Positions 51,428-60,140 of a stretch of DNA of 64,000 nt are shown here, piece after piece. The stretch's first letter is position 1. Every line of letters starts with the position of its first letter. The stretch is from CAYWVO01 sp964461835 (GTDB lineage: Bacteria > Zixibacteria > MSB-5A5 > WJJR01 > JAJRUJ01): positions 28,918 to 92,917 of the forward strand of contig CAYWVO010000006.1 in NCBI GenBank assembly GCA_964461835.1, written 5' to 3'. The notes beneath the pieces were generated by a model. The model was not told the origin of the DNA and ran no database searches. It worked only from the letters and a program-made list of their open reading frames with translations. The position numbers and the translations under genes are program-made.

Positions 51428-53329
51428 ATGCCTGGACCAGCAAACGGGGCGAATCCGGAAGGTGATGGGAAACGTCGCCTGCTCATTCTTTCTCTCAGCG
51501 CCCTCGGGGTTGTGTACGGGGATATTGGTACCAGTCCGCTCTACGCGGTGCGCGAGTGTTTTCACGGTGAATTCGGCATCCTGGTCAATCAGGCCAATAT
51601 CCTCGGTGTTTTGTCACTCATGTTCTGGGCGCTGGTGGTCATCGTCTGCACGAAATACCTCATTTTCATGCTGCGCGCGGACAACAATGGTGAGGGCGGC
51701 ATTATCGCGCTCGTGGCGCTGGTGGGCCGGGAAATCAGCCTGGGCCGTCGGCGTCGGCTGTTTTTGCTGACGATCGGACTGTTCGCGGCGTCCCTCCTCT
51801 ACGGCGACGGAATGATCACGCCGGCGATCTCGGTGTTGAGCGCAGTCGAGGGACTGGGGGTCGCCGCACCGCCGCTCGAACCATACGTAATCCCCGTCGC
51901 TGCGATTATTTTGATCCTGTTATTTTCACTTCAACGCAAGGGGACAGCGGGCATTGGATTTTTGTTCGGCCCCGTCATGGTGGTGTGGTTCGGGGTCCTG
52001 GCGCTCCTCGGCATCAGCGGCGTCATTCAGAACCCCGCCGTCCTGTTGGCCCTGAATCCCGGTTATGGGCTTCAGTTTTTGATCAGCAACCAGTGGCAGG
52101 GGTTCTTAGTGTTGGGAGCGGTGTTCCTGGTGGTCACCGGAGCGGAGGCGCTCTATGCCGATTTGGGGCATTTCGGCCGCCTCCCCATTCGTCTCAGTTG
52201 GTTCCTGGTCGCCTTCCCCTGCCTGTTGTGCAATTACTTCGGTCAGGGCGCACTCCTGCTGGCTCATCCGGAGGAAGCGCATCATCCGTTTTATGCGCTG
52301 GCGCCGGCATGGTCAATGTATCCATTGATTCTCCTGGCGACCGTGGCCACGATTATCGCTTCACAGGCAATCATCTCCGGCGCCTTCTCGTTGACACGAC
52401 AGGCGGTACAACTCGGCTATCTGCCGCGGTTGAAAATCGTCCACACGTCGTCCACGGAGATCGGGCAGGTATACGTCCCGCAAATCAACTGGCTGTTGCT
52501 GTGTGCCACCATTATCCTGGTCGTGGGATTTCAGACATCGAGCAAACTCGCCGCGGCCTACGGCGTGGCAGTGACGACTACCATGCTTATCGCTTCAATC
52601 CTCTTTTATTTCGTCGCGCGGGAGAAATGGAAGTGGAGTCGCGTGCGTGCCGGCTCGCTGGTTGCGGTCTTTCTGCTTGTGGATTTGTGTTTCTTCGGCG
52701 CCAACTTGGCGAAGATTGCGCACGGCGCCTGGTTCCCCCTCGTTATTGCCGGTGTGACCTATGTTTTGATGATCACCTGGCGTCGGGGAAGAAAGTTGCT
52801 CGTGGCCAAGTTGTATACCTACAAGCAAAGCCTGGATGAATTCATTGCCGATTTGGAGGCACGACCGCCGCTGCGGGTGCCGGGCAAGGCCATTTATCTG
52901 GCCGGTCGACCGGACGTTACACCGCCGGCGCTGTTGCACAATCTCCGGCATAACAAATCGCTTCATGCGGAAATCGCCATCATGACCATTATCACCGAAA
53001 ACGTGCCGACCGTGCCGCGCGACGAAAAAGTGGAGATGCGGACACTCAGCACGGCATTCCATACGGTCATTGCGCGGCACGGGTTCATGGAGGAGCCGAA
53101 CGTCCCCTATTTTCTGGCGCTGGCCAACGAACAAGGTCTCAATTTCGCGCTGGAGGAGGTGAGTTTTGTGCTGGGCCGCGAACGTTTACTCCCTGAGCGC
53201 CATCGCCTGATGCCTTTCTGGCAGGAAAGCATTTTTGCCTTCGTCTCACATAACACGGTTGGTCCAACCGCCTATTTTCATCTGCCCCCCGATCGCGTCA
53301 TTGAAATCGGCTCGCAGATGGCAATCTAG
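51428..53329 (+). CDS. kup: Kup-type potassium uptake transporter
   Basis: A 633-residue membrane protein of the KUP/HAK/KT family, importing potassium, probably with protons. The ATG at 51428 is preferred to the GTG at 51419. It has the diagnostic first-helix motif GDIGTSPLYAV, then LRADNNGEGGIIAL, DGMITPAISVLSAVEG, ALYADLGHFG, and about 12 membrane helices, followed by a cytoplasmic C-terminal domain of about 170 residues. It lies between repeat-rich spacer and the HEAT gene. Potassium uptake would fit with osmotic genes elsewhere in the window (MscS), though not linked to them. Confidence 0.94.
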   Translation: MPGPANGANPEGDGKRRLLILSLSALGVVYGDIGTSPLYAVRECFHGEFGILVNQANILGVLSLMFWALVVIVCTKYLIFMLRADNNGEGGIIALVALVGREISLGRRRRLFLLTIGLFAASLLYGDGMITPAISVLSAVEGLGVAAPPLEPYVIPVAAIILILLFSLQRKGTAGIGFLFGPVMVVWFGVLALLGISGVIQNPAVLLALNPGYGLQFLISNQWQGFLVLGAVFLVVTGAEALYADLGHFGRLPIRLSWFLVAFPCLLCNYFGQGALLLAHPEEAHHPFYALAPAWSMYPLILLATVATIIASQAIISGAFSLTRQAVQLGYLPRLKIVHTSSTEIGQVYVPQINWLLLCATIILVVGFQTSSKLAAAYGVAVTTTMLIASILFYFVAREKWKWSRVRAGSLVAVFLLVDLCFFGANLAKIAHGAWFPLVIAGVTYVLMITWRRGRKLLVAKLYTYKQSLDEFIADLEARPPLRVPGKAIYLAGRPDVTPPALLHNLRHNKSLHAEIAIMTIITENVPTVPRDEKVEMRTLSTAFHTVIARHGFMEEPNVPYFLALANEQGLNFALEEVSFVLGRERLLPERHRLMPFWQESIFAFVSHNTVGPTAYFHLPPDRVIEIGSQMAI

Positions 53330-53497
53330 TCATTCCGCCCCTGCACTCCGGGCCGTGAATCTCCCTGTTGCTCAAAAGTTTGCCGGCCCCCATCGCCGCG
53401 TGCATCGTCGGTGCCGCTTCCCTGGAACCGCATCAATCCCCGGTCGATTCAGCCGATATTATCCGTAGGGCCTTTGAACATCAAGCAAACGGGTATC

Positions 53498-55276
53498 ATG
53501 GTAACGAGACATCTCGACACCCCGACCGACGGTCACATTACGTCTTCGCTGTCTCCCGAACGGGTTCAACCGATCCGGGATTTTGTTTCGCTCTTTGCTA
53601 AGACCATTCACACCATCATGCTCTACCCGGACACTAATCCTCTCCCCACGCAGTTCCGGGAAAAGTTTTTCCAGGTTGCCCAAGAAATCCTCAAAGAGGA
53701 ACCGGCACTGCTGCTGGCTACCACTGAGCGGGCGTTCTACTTTCACGGAGAAATCGTCTACGACGATGATCCATCCGACACCAACCCGGCCAGCGTGTTG
53801 TTTCGCGATGGCGTTCGCGAAATCGGCCTGGTCTCCTCGCTGACTGAGGAGGAAGCCAACGAGTTGCTTGATATTTTTGTGCGAGCGCTCTCCCGCACCC
53901 GCGGTCCGTCCGAGATCGCCAATATGCTCTGGGAGGCGGGAATTCGCTCGGTCCATTATCGCACGGTCGATCATATTATCGAGGGTGATCAACGCGATAT
54001 CGACACCACATCCGATTACCACAAGACAGCAAAACTCTTTTCTTCCACAGTTGTCTTTGACGAAGAGAACGATGAGTCGACGGAAGGCCATGATGACGAC
54101 AATGATAATCCGCATGGCTACCAAGGGTTGCAAAAGGAACGCTACCAGCAGGTCAATGAAATCTTTCGTGGGGAGATACAACTCAGCGCCAAAGACAGCA
54201 AAGCACTCCGGGAGATGATTGCGGAGGACGCCGCATGTGACCTGTTACATGAGGCATTCAGGATTTACGACGAAATCCTGCACAGCAAAGAGGCGCTGAA
54301 TATTTCCAGCGATATCGTGAATGTGGCCCGCCGGCAGTTCGACTCGCTGGTGGCCGAGGACGACTGGTCGGCATTGCCACCCCTCGTTGCCAAAATTCAT
54401 GCCTGGCGTGCAGAGTTTGCCGACCGCAGAAAAATCAGTGACCGCTTGGGCGAGTTGATTCAACATGCCGGCAGCGCGGGCGTGCTAACCCGGATGGTGA
54501 ATTATCTCAATAAACACCCCCAGACCGACCTGGCCCCGTTCCGCGCATATCTTTCCGAGTTAGAACCCGCCGCCCTGGGGGCAATAACGGCAATGCTCGG
54601 TGAATTGGAACATCACCCCGCCCGGAAGATGGTATACACTTTCCTGGGAGAACACGGCGATGAAGCCGTCGATTTGGTGGGCAACTATGTCTATGATAAA
54701 CGCTGGTACGTCGTGCGCAACGTGGCGCTGGCACTGGGTCGCATCAACCAACCCCGCACCATTGCGTTCCTCAAAAAAGCGATGAAGCATGAGGATAACC
54801 GGGTACGGCGTGAGGCCTTGAAAGCCCTGGCATCCCTGGAAACGAACAAATCCGGCGATCTCCTTCTGGGATTTCTCGATGACCTTGACCTGGACCTGCG
54901 GGTACAGGCCTGCAAATCAATTCCCGCTGATTCGGCGGGGGCGTTTCCGGCATTGGAAAAGCGGGTGAATGCTTCAAGTATCGTTGATGAGGATTCCCGG
55001 CTGCAAAAAGAAGTTCTGGCCGCCTATGCCCGGTGCGGCGGGATCCGCGCACGAGACACTTTGATCGGATTCATTCAGAAAAAGAAAATATTGAAGCGAC
55101 AAAAATGGAATCAACTACGCACCAACGCCGTGTACGCCCTGGGAGAACTGCCCCCCGACAGTGTCCACGAGTTTTTAACCGAACTGTGTGACCAGGAAGA
55201 TGCAGCCGTGAGCGCCCCGGCCGGACAGGTTCTGGACCGGCTGACGCGGAGCGAGACAGGAGCGGACCAGCCATGA
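53498..55276 (+). CDS. HEAT-repeat protein co-translated with an HD-GYP protein
   Basis: A 592-residue soluble protein; ATG 53498 is the best start (the GTG at 53411 lacks a site). Residues 1-165 form a domain with FVSLFAKTIHTIMLYPDTN and FYFHGEIVYDD followed by REIGLVSSLTEEE. The same domain begins the next protein (FFINGSRLRYDS, LEFLSLPDEED). An acidic linker (DEENDESTEGHDDDNDN) follows, then helices and at least five HEAT repeats from about 440 (VGNYVYDKRWYVVRNVALAL, RREALKALASLE). The stop overlaps the next ATG (ATGA). It likely serves as a scaffold or regulator for its HD-GYP partner. Confidence 0.78.
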   Translation: MVTRHLDTPTDGHITSSLSPERVQPIRDFVSLFAKTIHTIMLYPDTNPLPTQFREKFFQVAQEILKEEPALLLATTERAFYFHGEIVYDDDPSDTNPASVLFRDGVREIGLVSSLTEEEANELLDIFVRALSRTRGPSEIANMLWEAGIRSVHYRTVDHIIEGDQRDIDTTSDYHKTAKLFSSTVVFDEENDESTEGHDDDNDNPHGYQGLQKERYQQVNEIFRGEIQLSAKDSKALREMIAEDAACDLLHEAFRIYDEILHSKEALNISSDIVNVARRQFDSLVAEDDWSALPPLVAKIHAWRAEFADRRKISDRLGELIQHAGSAGVLTRMVNYLNKHPQTDLAPFRAYLSELEPAALGAITAMLGELEHHPARKMVYTFLGEHGDEAVDLVGNYVYDKRWYVVRNVALALGRINQPRTIAFLKKAMKHEDNRVRREALKALASLETNKSGDLLLGFLDDLDLDLRVQACKSIPADSAGAFPALEKRVNASSIVDEDSRLQKEVLAAYARCGGIRARDTLIGFIQKKKILKRQKWNQLRTNAVYALGELPPDSVHEFLTELCDQEDAAVSAPAGQVLDRLTRSETGADQP

Positions 55277-56793
55277 CAGAGCCAAAGACCGAGCGGCGCG
55301 ATCAAGCGGTCCCTGTCGGCGGCAGCGGCGATCTCGACCAAAGCCTGGCCGGACGGGAATTCCTGCAAGCATTCTATGGCGCGGTAAAGGCAGCCCAGGT
55401 ATATGAATCTAACAACCAAGCGTATCGTGCGCGGACGGATGAGCTTATCCGAGTCCTTCACGATTTCAACCGCGAATACGGGGCTTTGCGCATCGATTTC
55501 TTCAATGATTTCTTTTTCATCAACGGGTCACGGCTGCGCTATGACTCGGGTTTTTCGCGGGGACAGGAACTGGCGCAAATCTTCAGTAAGGTACACCTCG
55601 GCCGGTTGGAATTCCTTTCACTGCCCGATGAGGAAGATCTCGATAAAGCGGTGTTCGCGCTGGCACACCTGGACTGCCAGGTAGAAGACCCGTTTGCGGC
55701 ATTGCAGCACACCTGGGAGGGATTGGAGCTGACCGCCATTGCACTCGGTCGCATCGCGCCGCGAATCGCCGACCAGCTTTCTTCGGAGGCGGAGGTTCTC
55801 AACTCTGCCTTGAGCAACCGCAGCCGCGCCGGGCGGGTCTATGGTCGAACCACCGACCTGGTCCGTGAATTTCTCTCTGCGACCGAGAAACAATCCGGCG
55901 GATATAATGCCAAAGCCCGTCGCGTGGTGCATGACCTCATTGACCATATCGTTCGCGATGAATCGTCGCTGTTGGAATTCACGGCAATTAAAGACTTTGA
56001 TGATTACACCTACACCCACTCGACCAATGTCTGCATTCTTTCCATTTGTCTGGGACTACGGCTGGGGTTAGACCGGGCGCGGCTCTCCCAATTGGGATTT
56101 GCCGCCCTGTTCCACGACGTCGGCAAGACAAAGTTGCCGCCGGAGTTAATCAATAAATCCGAAATCTACACCGATGCCGATTGGCACATGATTTACCAAC
56201 ATCCGGTACTCGGTGCACTCACCCTGGCGGCGATGCCCGCGGCGGATGAGCACAACGCGCGGGCGATCGTGGTTGCCTATGAACACCACCTCAATCTCGA
56301 CGGGACCGGATATCCCCACCTGCGGGTTCCGCAGGCCCCGGCAATGTTCTCCCGGATTGTAGCGATTACCGATTCGTATGATGCCATGACCTCCGGGCGC
56401 GTTTACATGAAAACTCGGCTTTCGCCGGATGATGCCATACAGCGCCTCCTGCAGCAAAGTGGAATTCGCTACGACGCAATTCTGCTCCGTGCGTTGGTAC
56501 ACTCGGTCGGCATCTTTCCCGTCGGAACCTTCGTGCAGCTGAATACCGGGGAAGTCGGTATTGTGCAGAGCAACAACCCGGAGGATCTTTATTGCCCGAA
56601 CGTACGTCTGCTCCTTTCAGCTGATGGGCAACGGTGCAACAGCGAAATAGTACACTTGACCGATCGTCATCCCGATTCGCCGGTTCACAGCCGTCACATT
56701 GCCTGCGTCATACCCGCCGATAAGATCGATATTTCGACTGACGAGGCATTGGGAATCCCCCTAGCACCCCTAGCCGCTAACCGAAAAACCTGA
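55273..56793 (+). CDS. HD-GYP domain protein (cyclic-di-GMP phosphodiesterase type)
   Basis: A 506-residue soluble protein. The first 160 residues are related to the N-terminus of the upstream HEAT protein. The HD-GYP domain (about 225-430) has TYTHSTNVCILS, the HD of FHDVGKTKLP, HPVLGA, and the extended HHLNLDGTGYP, with DSYDAMTSGR near the end, all metal-binding positions intact. Such domains hydrolyse cyclic-di-GMP to GMP or pGpG. A small beta domain (LNTGEVGIVQSNNP) closes the protein. It is translated through an ATGA overlap and ends at a terminator that overlaps its stop. Probably a c-di-GMP sink linked to a specific partner. Confidence 0.88.
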   Translation: MTEPKTERRDQAVPVGGSGDLDQSLAGREFLQAFYGAVKAAQVYESNNQAYRARTDELIRVLHDFNREYGALRIDFFNDFFFINGSRLRYDSGFSRGQELAQIFSKVHLGRLEFLSLPDEEDLDKAVFALAHLDCQVEDPFAALQHTWEGLELTAIALGRIAPRIADQLSSEAEVLNSALSNRSRAGRVYGRTTDLVREFLSATEKQSGGYNAKARRVVHDLIDHIVRDESSLLEFTAIKDFDDYTYTHSTNVCILSICLGLRLGLDRARLSQLGFAALFHDVGKTKLPPELINKSEIYTDADWHMIYQHPVLGALTLAAMPAADEHNARAIVVAYEHHLNLDGTGYPHLRVPQAPAMFSRIVAITDSYDAMTSGRVYMKTRLSPDDAIQRLLQQSGIRYDAILLRALVHSVGIFPVGTFVQLNTGEVGIVQSNNPEDLYCPNVRLLLSADGQRCNSEIVHLTDRHPDSPVHSRHIACVIPADKIDISTDEALGIPLAPLAANRKT

Positions 56794-56812
56794 TTGACGG
56801 TGAGGTTTTTTG
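56784..56812 (+). terminator. Intrinsic terminator overlapping the HD-GYP stop
   Basis: AAAAACCT and AGGTTTTTT pair around an 11-base loop. The left arm includes the last codons and stop of the HD-GYP gene. Confidence 0.7.
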
Positions 56813-56907
56813 TCAACCCGCCCTGGGGGATCGGCGTATAAGGTGGCTGAAGGAAAAACGCAGTACCCTCGCAAACGATCGCCGTTCGGCAGAGAAGGAG
56901 TGACAGT

Positions 56908-58176
56908 GTGCGTCTGTTGACGATTGTACTAACCGCCGCAATTGCCACCTTGCTGCCGGTTGCCGCCGGTGCACAGCATCTTTTAATACCCATGGACCTG
57001 GAGCAGACAGATCATCTGAAGGCTTATGGTGTAGCGTATTATGCCTTGCAACGAGGCCAGCATGTCGAATGGCTGCTCAACTACCGGGACGGCTCATTTT
57101 TGCTGCCTGCCGCTCAGGATTTTATCGATTCGTGCGTCGTGCGGGGCGTCACCCACCAGACAATCAGCGATGCCGACGCCGAACACATCTATGCCACCAT
57201 TGAAGAAGAAAACATGGAAGTCATCCTGCTGGAAAAAGCTCCGTCGGTCGCCATTTACACGCCGCCCAACAAGCAGCCATGGGATGACGCGGTAACCCTG
57301 GCTTTGACGTACGCACAAATACCCTATACCACCTTGTGGGATGTTGAGGTCCTTGACGGCGCCTTGCGTGAGTACGACTGGGTACATCTGCACCACGAAG
57401 ATTTCACCGGGCAATACGGGAAGTTCTTCGCCTCCTATCGCGATGCACTCTGGTACAAGCAGGAAATCGAGATCAACGAAACTCTGGCCCAGGAACTCGG
57501 CTTCGTCAAAGTATCCGAAGAGAAGAAGGCAGTCGCCCGTGAAATTAAAGAATATGTTCTCGGAGGGGGTTTCTTGTTCGCCATGTGCTCGGCCACAGAG
57601 ACCCTGGATATCGCCCTGGCAGCCGAAGATGTCGATATTGTGCCGTCGGAGTTTGACGGGGACCCTGCCGAGCCCAACTGTCAGGATAAATTGGACTATT
57701 CCCGGTGTCTGGCGTTCGAAAACTTCGATATTTCCGTCGATCCCTTCGCCTATACCCATGGGAACATCGACACCACACCGGACCGTAAATCCACGCGCTA
57801 CGGGCAAAAAGGCGATTATTTCACTCTTTTTGATTTTTCCGCCAAACTGGACCCGGTGCTGACCATGCTGGTTCAGTGCCATGTACCCGTGGTCGATGGC
57901 TTTATGGGGCAAACCACCGCATTCCGGAAATCACTACTTAAAAACCATGTGACAATCCTGGCGGAAAACGAAGCCGAAGCGGAAGTGCGGTATGTCCATG
58001 GAAACGCCGGCAAGGGCACGTTCACCTTCTTTGGAGGGCATGATCCGGAGGATTACCAGCATTTCCTCCATGATCCGCCAACCGAGTTAGCATTGCACAA
58101 AAATTCGCCGGGGTATCGCCTCATTCTGAATAATATCCTGTTTCCGGCAGCGCGCAAAAAGGAACGGAAGACGTGA
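56908..58176 (+). CDS. Secreted protein of the group often labelled asparagine synthetase B
   Basis: A 422-residue exported protein, start GTG 56908 after GAAGGAG, signal peptide ending AAGAQ. It contains LIPMDLEQTDHLKAYGVAY, VEWLLNYRDGSF, the KQPWDDAVTLALTYAQIPY segment, HLHHEDFTGQYGKF and GGGFLFAMCSATET. This matches a Bacteroidetes-type secreted family that databases often call asparagine synthetase B; it lacks any glutaminase Cys or ATP-pyrophosphatase loop and so is almost certainly misnamed. The Rossmann-like layout with a Cys in AMCSATET near residue 230 hints at a glutamine-amidotransferase-like fold. Function unknown. Confidence 0.7.
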   Translation: MRLLTIVLTAAIATLLPVAAGAQHLLIPMDLEQTDHLKAYGVAYYALQRGQHVEWLLNYRDGSFLLPAAQDFIDSCVVRGVTHQTISDADAEHIYATIEEENMEVILLEKAPSVAIYTPPNKQPWDDAVTLALTYAQIPYTTLWDVEVLDGALREYDWVHLHHEDFTGQYGKFFASYRDALWYKQEIEINETLAQELGFVKVSEEKKAVAREIKEYVLGGGFLFAMCSATETLDIALAAEDVDIVPSEFDGDPAEPNCQDKLDYSRCLAFENFDISVDPFAYTHGNIDTTPDRKSTRYGQKGDYFTLFDFSAKLDPVLTMLVQCHVPVVDGFMGQTTAFRKSLLKNHVTILAENEAEAEVRYVHGNAGKGTFTFFGGHDPEDYQHFLHDPPTELALHKNSPGYRLILNNILFPAARKKERKT

Positions 58177-58544
58177 ACACGGTTAATAATGACTCACCAA
58201 CCGCACAAACTGCCCGTGCGGCACGTATAAATAGTGAGAGGAGATCTTCACCCGGGCACGCTGGCAAAAACGAACCGCCTCTCCAAAAAATATCGCGATA
58301 GCTATTGCGCGAGCCGTCGCAGATGTTTAATTGCTTAAAGCGTAGCGCCGTGAGATTATGACCAGATTGTTACTTTGATCGATCCAGTCTCGGATGGATG
58401 GTAGGTCTACCGGTGCTGTGATCGCATCGTGTGGTTAAGCATAAGGTACTGCGCAAGCAGAGTAAGTAGACTCTGGCTGATTGGTGGCGTCGCTAGCGAG
58501 TACGCTCAGGGGGGCCAGAGGAATTTGAGAAGGGGATTGGAAAG
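58177..58544. other. Long leader without a gene, possible structured RNA
   Basis: No frame of note. Several short stems are visible, such as CAGAGT-AAGTAG-ACTCTG and the palindrome TCGCTAGCGA, within the last 130 bases before the XPF-like gene. A purine-rich stretch (GAGAAGGGGATTGG) precedes its start. It may be a long 5' leader or hold an unrecognised small RNA; nothing matches a riboswitch I know. Confidence 0.35.
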
Positions 58545-59225
58545 GTGAAAAACCTGAAGATCATCGTAGACAACGGGCAGCGGGATTCGGCAGTCCCAAA
58601 ACAACTGGAAACGAAAGAGGTGCAAGTTGAATATGCAAACCTGCGCGCCGGCAGTTATCTGATTACGAACGATGTTGCTATTCAACGGATGACCTCTAAG
58701 GATTTCGGCAGATTGACCTCAGAAAAGGCCTTATTCCGTCACTTGCTGGACTTCAAGAAATCTTATGCCGAGCCAATTCTGCTCATCGAGGGTAACTCAC
58801 TCTTGCAAAATCGCTTGGCGTCCAGTGGCGCGATCCGTGGCGCCATTTCTTACGTGAGCTGTCTGAACCGCATTCCAATTGTCCAGACATCCAGTGAATC
58901 TGAAAGTGCGGAGATGTTGTTCATTATGGCGAACCAAACGCAATTTGGTCTGGGCTTTGAGGTTTCTGCGCCGGAATCGTCAGGCGCGGCCGCCGCACTA
59001 CCGAAACCGAAGACCCCAAAGGAAATCCGCGCCCATATCGTGCAGACCCTCCCTGATGTAGGTCCGGCGATGGCGGACGCAGTTATCAAGATGTTTGGCA
59101 ACTTGCGCACGCTCTTTTCCGCCACGGCGGCCGACTTGACGAAAATCTCCGGGCTGGGGCCAAAAAAGGCGCAGAAGATCATCGAAGCCATCGAATACGA
59201 CAACGACGATAAGAATAAGCGGTAA
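58545..59225 (+). CDS. XPF/ERCC4-like nuclease domain with HhH tail, active site altered
   Basis: A 226-residue protein from GTG 58545. Residues 1-130 align by pattern with the ERCC4/XPF nuclease: IIVDNGQRDSAVPKQL, the GDY strand, and ILLIEGNSL. The catalytic signature GD...ERK...D reads GSYLITNDVAIQRMTSKDF: the first Asp is Ser, Glu is Gln and Lys is Met; Arg and the last Asp remain. Residues about 160-220 carry two helix-hairpin-helix motifs (LPDVGPAMADAVIKMFG, ISGLGPKKAQKIIEAI). XPF family proteins cut branched DNA; this one is probably non-catalytic and binds DNA, or works with an unknown partner. XPF-like proteins are uncommon in bacteria. Confidence 0.8.
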   Translation: MKNLKIIVDNGQRDSAVPKQLETKEVQVEYANLRAGSYLITNDVAIQRMTSKDFGRLTSEKALFRHLLDFKKSYAEPILLIEGNSLLQNRLASSGAIRGAISYVSCLNRIPIVQTSSESESAEMLFIMANQTQFGLGFEVSAPESSGAAAALPKPKTPKEIRAHIVQTLPDVGPAMADAVIKMFGNLRTLFSATAADLTKISGLGPKKAQKIIEAIEYDNDDKNKR

Positions 59226-59396
59226 TCGGACTGGATACCCCACTGCCCTCCTTCGTACACCCGGCTACTGTCACCCATCGGGTGGGAATACCGACATCCT
59301 CTCCCTATTCCCCATACAGAATCACGTATCCCTCCCGATCAGGTAACGTAAGTCATTGCCACTAAAGTAAATGAGCAGTCTTGGCCAAGGGGAGAA

Positions 59397-60137
59397 TTAG
59401 CCCTCAGATGGCGCCGCCCCACCGCGCCGGCTCAAGAACCAGATAAGCGCAAGCAGAACAATCCCGATTGGTAGGACATAAAGCAGAATAAAATTCGAGA
59501 ATGGATTGATCCAGTCTTCAATTAAGAACTGCCAGCGTTCAATCAGCAGTGAAATGCGCGCCATCACCGTAAAACCGAACGACGCGCCGAAACCGATCAT
59601 CAGTGTCCAAATACCAACCTTGGCCACCCCGCCGGTTACGCCTTTGTGTTCCTTGGAGAAGAAGAAGTAGATGAGACTGGAGATGATGCCGATTGCAATG
59701 AGGCTGGTATTGACCACCAAAGCCCAGTCAGTATCAGTTCCCGGAGCATGCAACTCGGCAAAGGAATTGATGGTGCCGAACAGTTGCTCGATGATTTTGG
59801 CTTTCATTTCCAGCGGGATCGCCACACCGGTCGCAATCCCCAGATAAAACGCCAGCGGATACCGGGAAATCCAGGACCAACGCTTGATTAATCGCGTCCA
59901 CATCAAAAATCCGAGCATGGTGGGTATTATGTACCACCACTCGCCGATCATAAGCTTCTGCCAAATGTTCGGGATCACGACATTGATGTAGAGAATGACT
60001 ACCCAGTAGCCCGCCGACACGCCGACCACCAAGTGCTCAGCGAATTTATAGAATGGATTGTCCTTGTATAAGAACGAAAAGATACAGAGGGTCAGTATCG
60101 CGGCAGCGGTAGTTGATATAGCTAGACCGTAATTCAT
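59397..60137 (-). CDS. Seven-helix membrane protein of the DUF6754 operon
   Basis: A 246-residue integral membrane protein, last of four genes on this strand. About seven helices: GLAISTTAAAILTLCIFSF, FAEHLVVGVSAGYWVVILY, a helix with IIPTMLGFLMWTRLIKRWSW, and four more. The loop KDNPFYKFAEH between helices 1 and 2 and the Arg/Lys/Trp-rich segment RLIKRWSWISRYPLAF look like conserved signatures. It starts three bases after the previous stop, so it is co-translated. No enzyme or transporter family is recognised. It probably forms a complex with the other three products. Confidence 0.8.
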   Translation of the reverse strand: MNYGLAISTTAAAILTLCIFSFLYKDNPFYKFAEHLVVGVSAGYWVVILYINVVIPNIWQKLMIGEWWYIIPTMLGFLMWTRLIKRWSWISRYPLAFYLGIATGVAIPLEMKAKIIEQLFGTINSFAELHAPGTDTDWALVVNTSLIAIGIISSLIYFFFSKEHKGVTGGVAKVGIWTLMIGFGASFGFTVMARISLLIERWQFLIEDWINPFSNFILLYVLPIGIVLLALIWFLSRRGGAAPSEG

Positions 60138-60140
60138 GAC

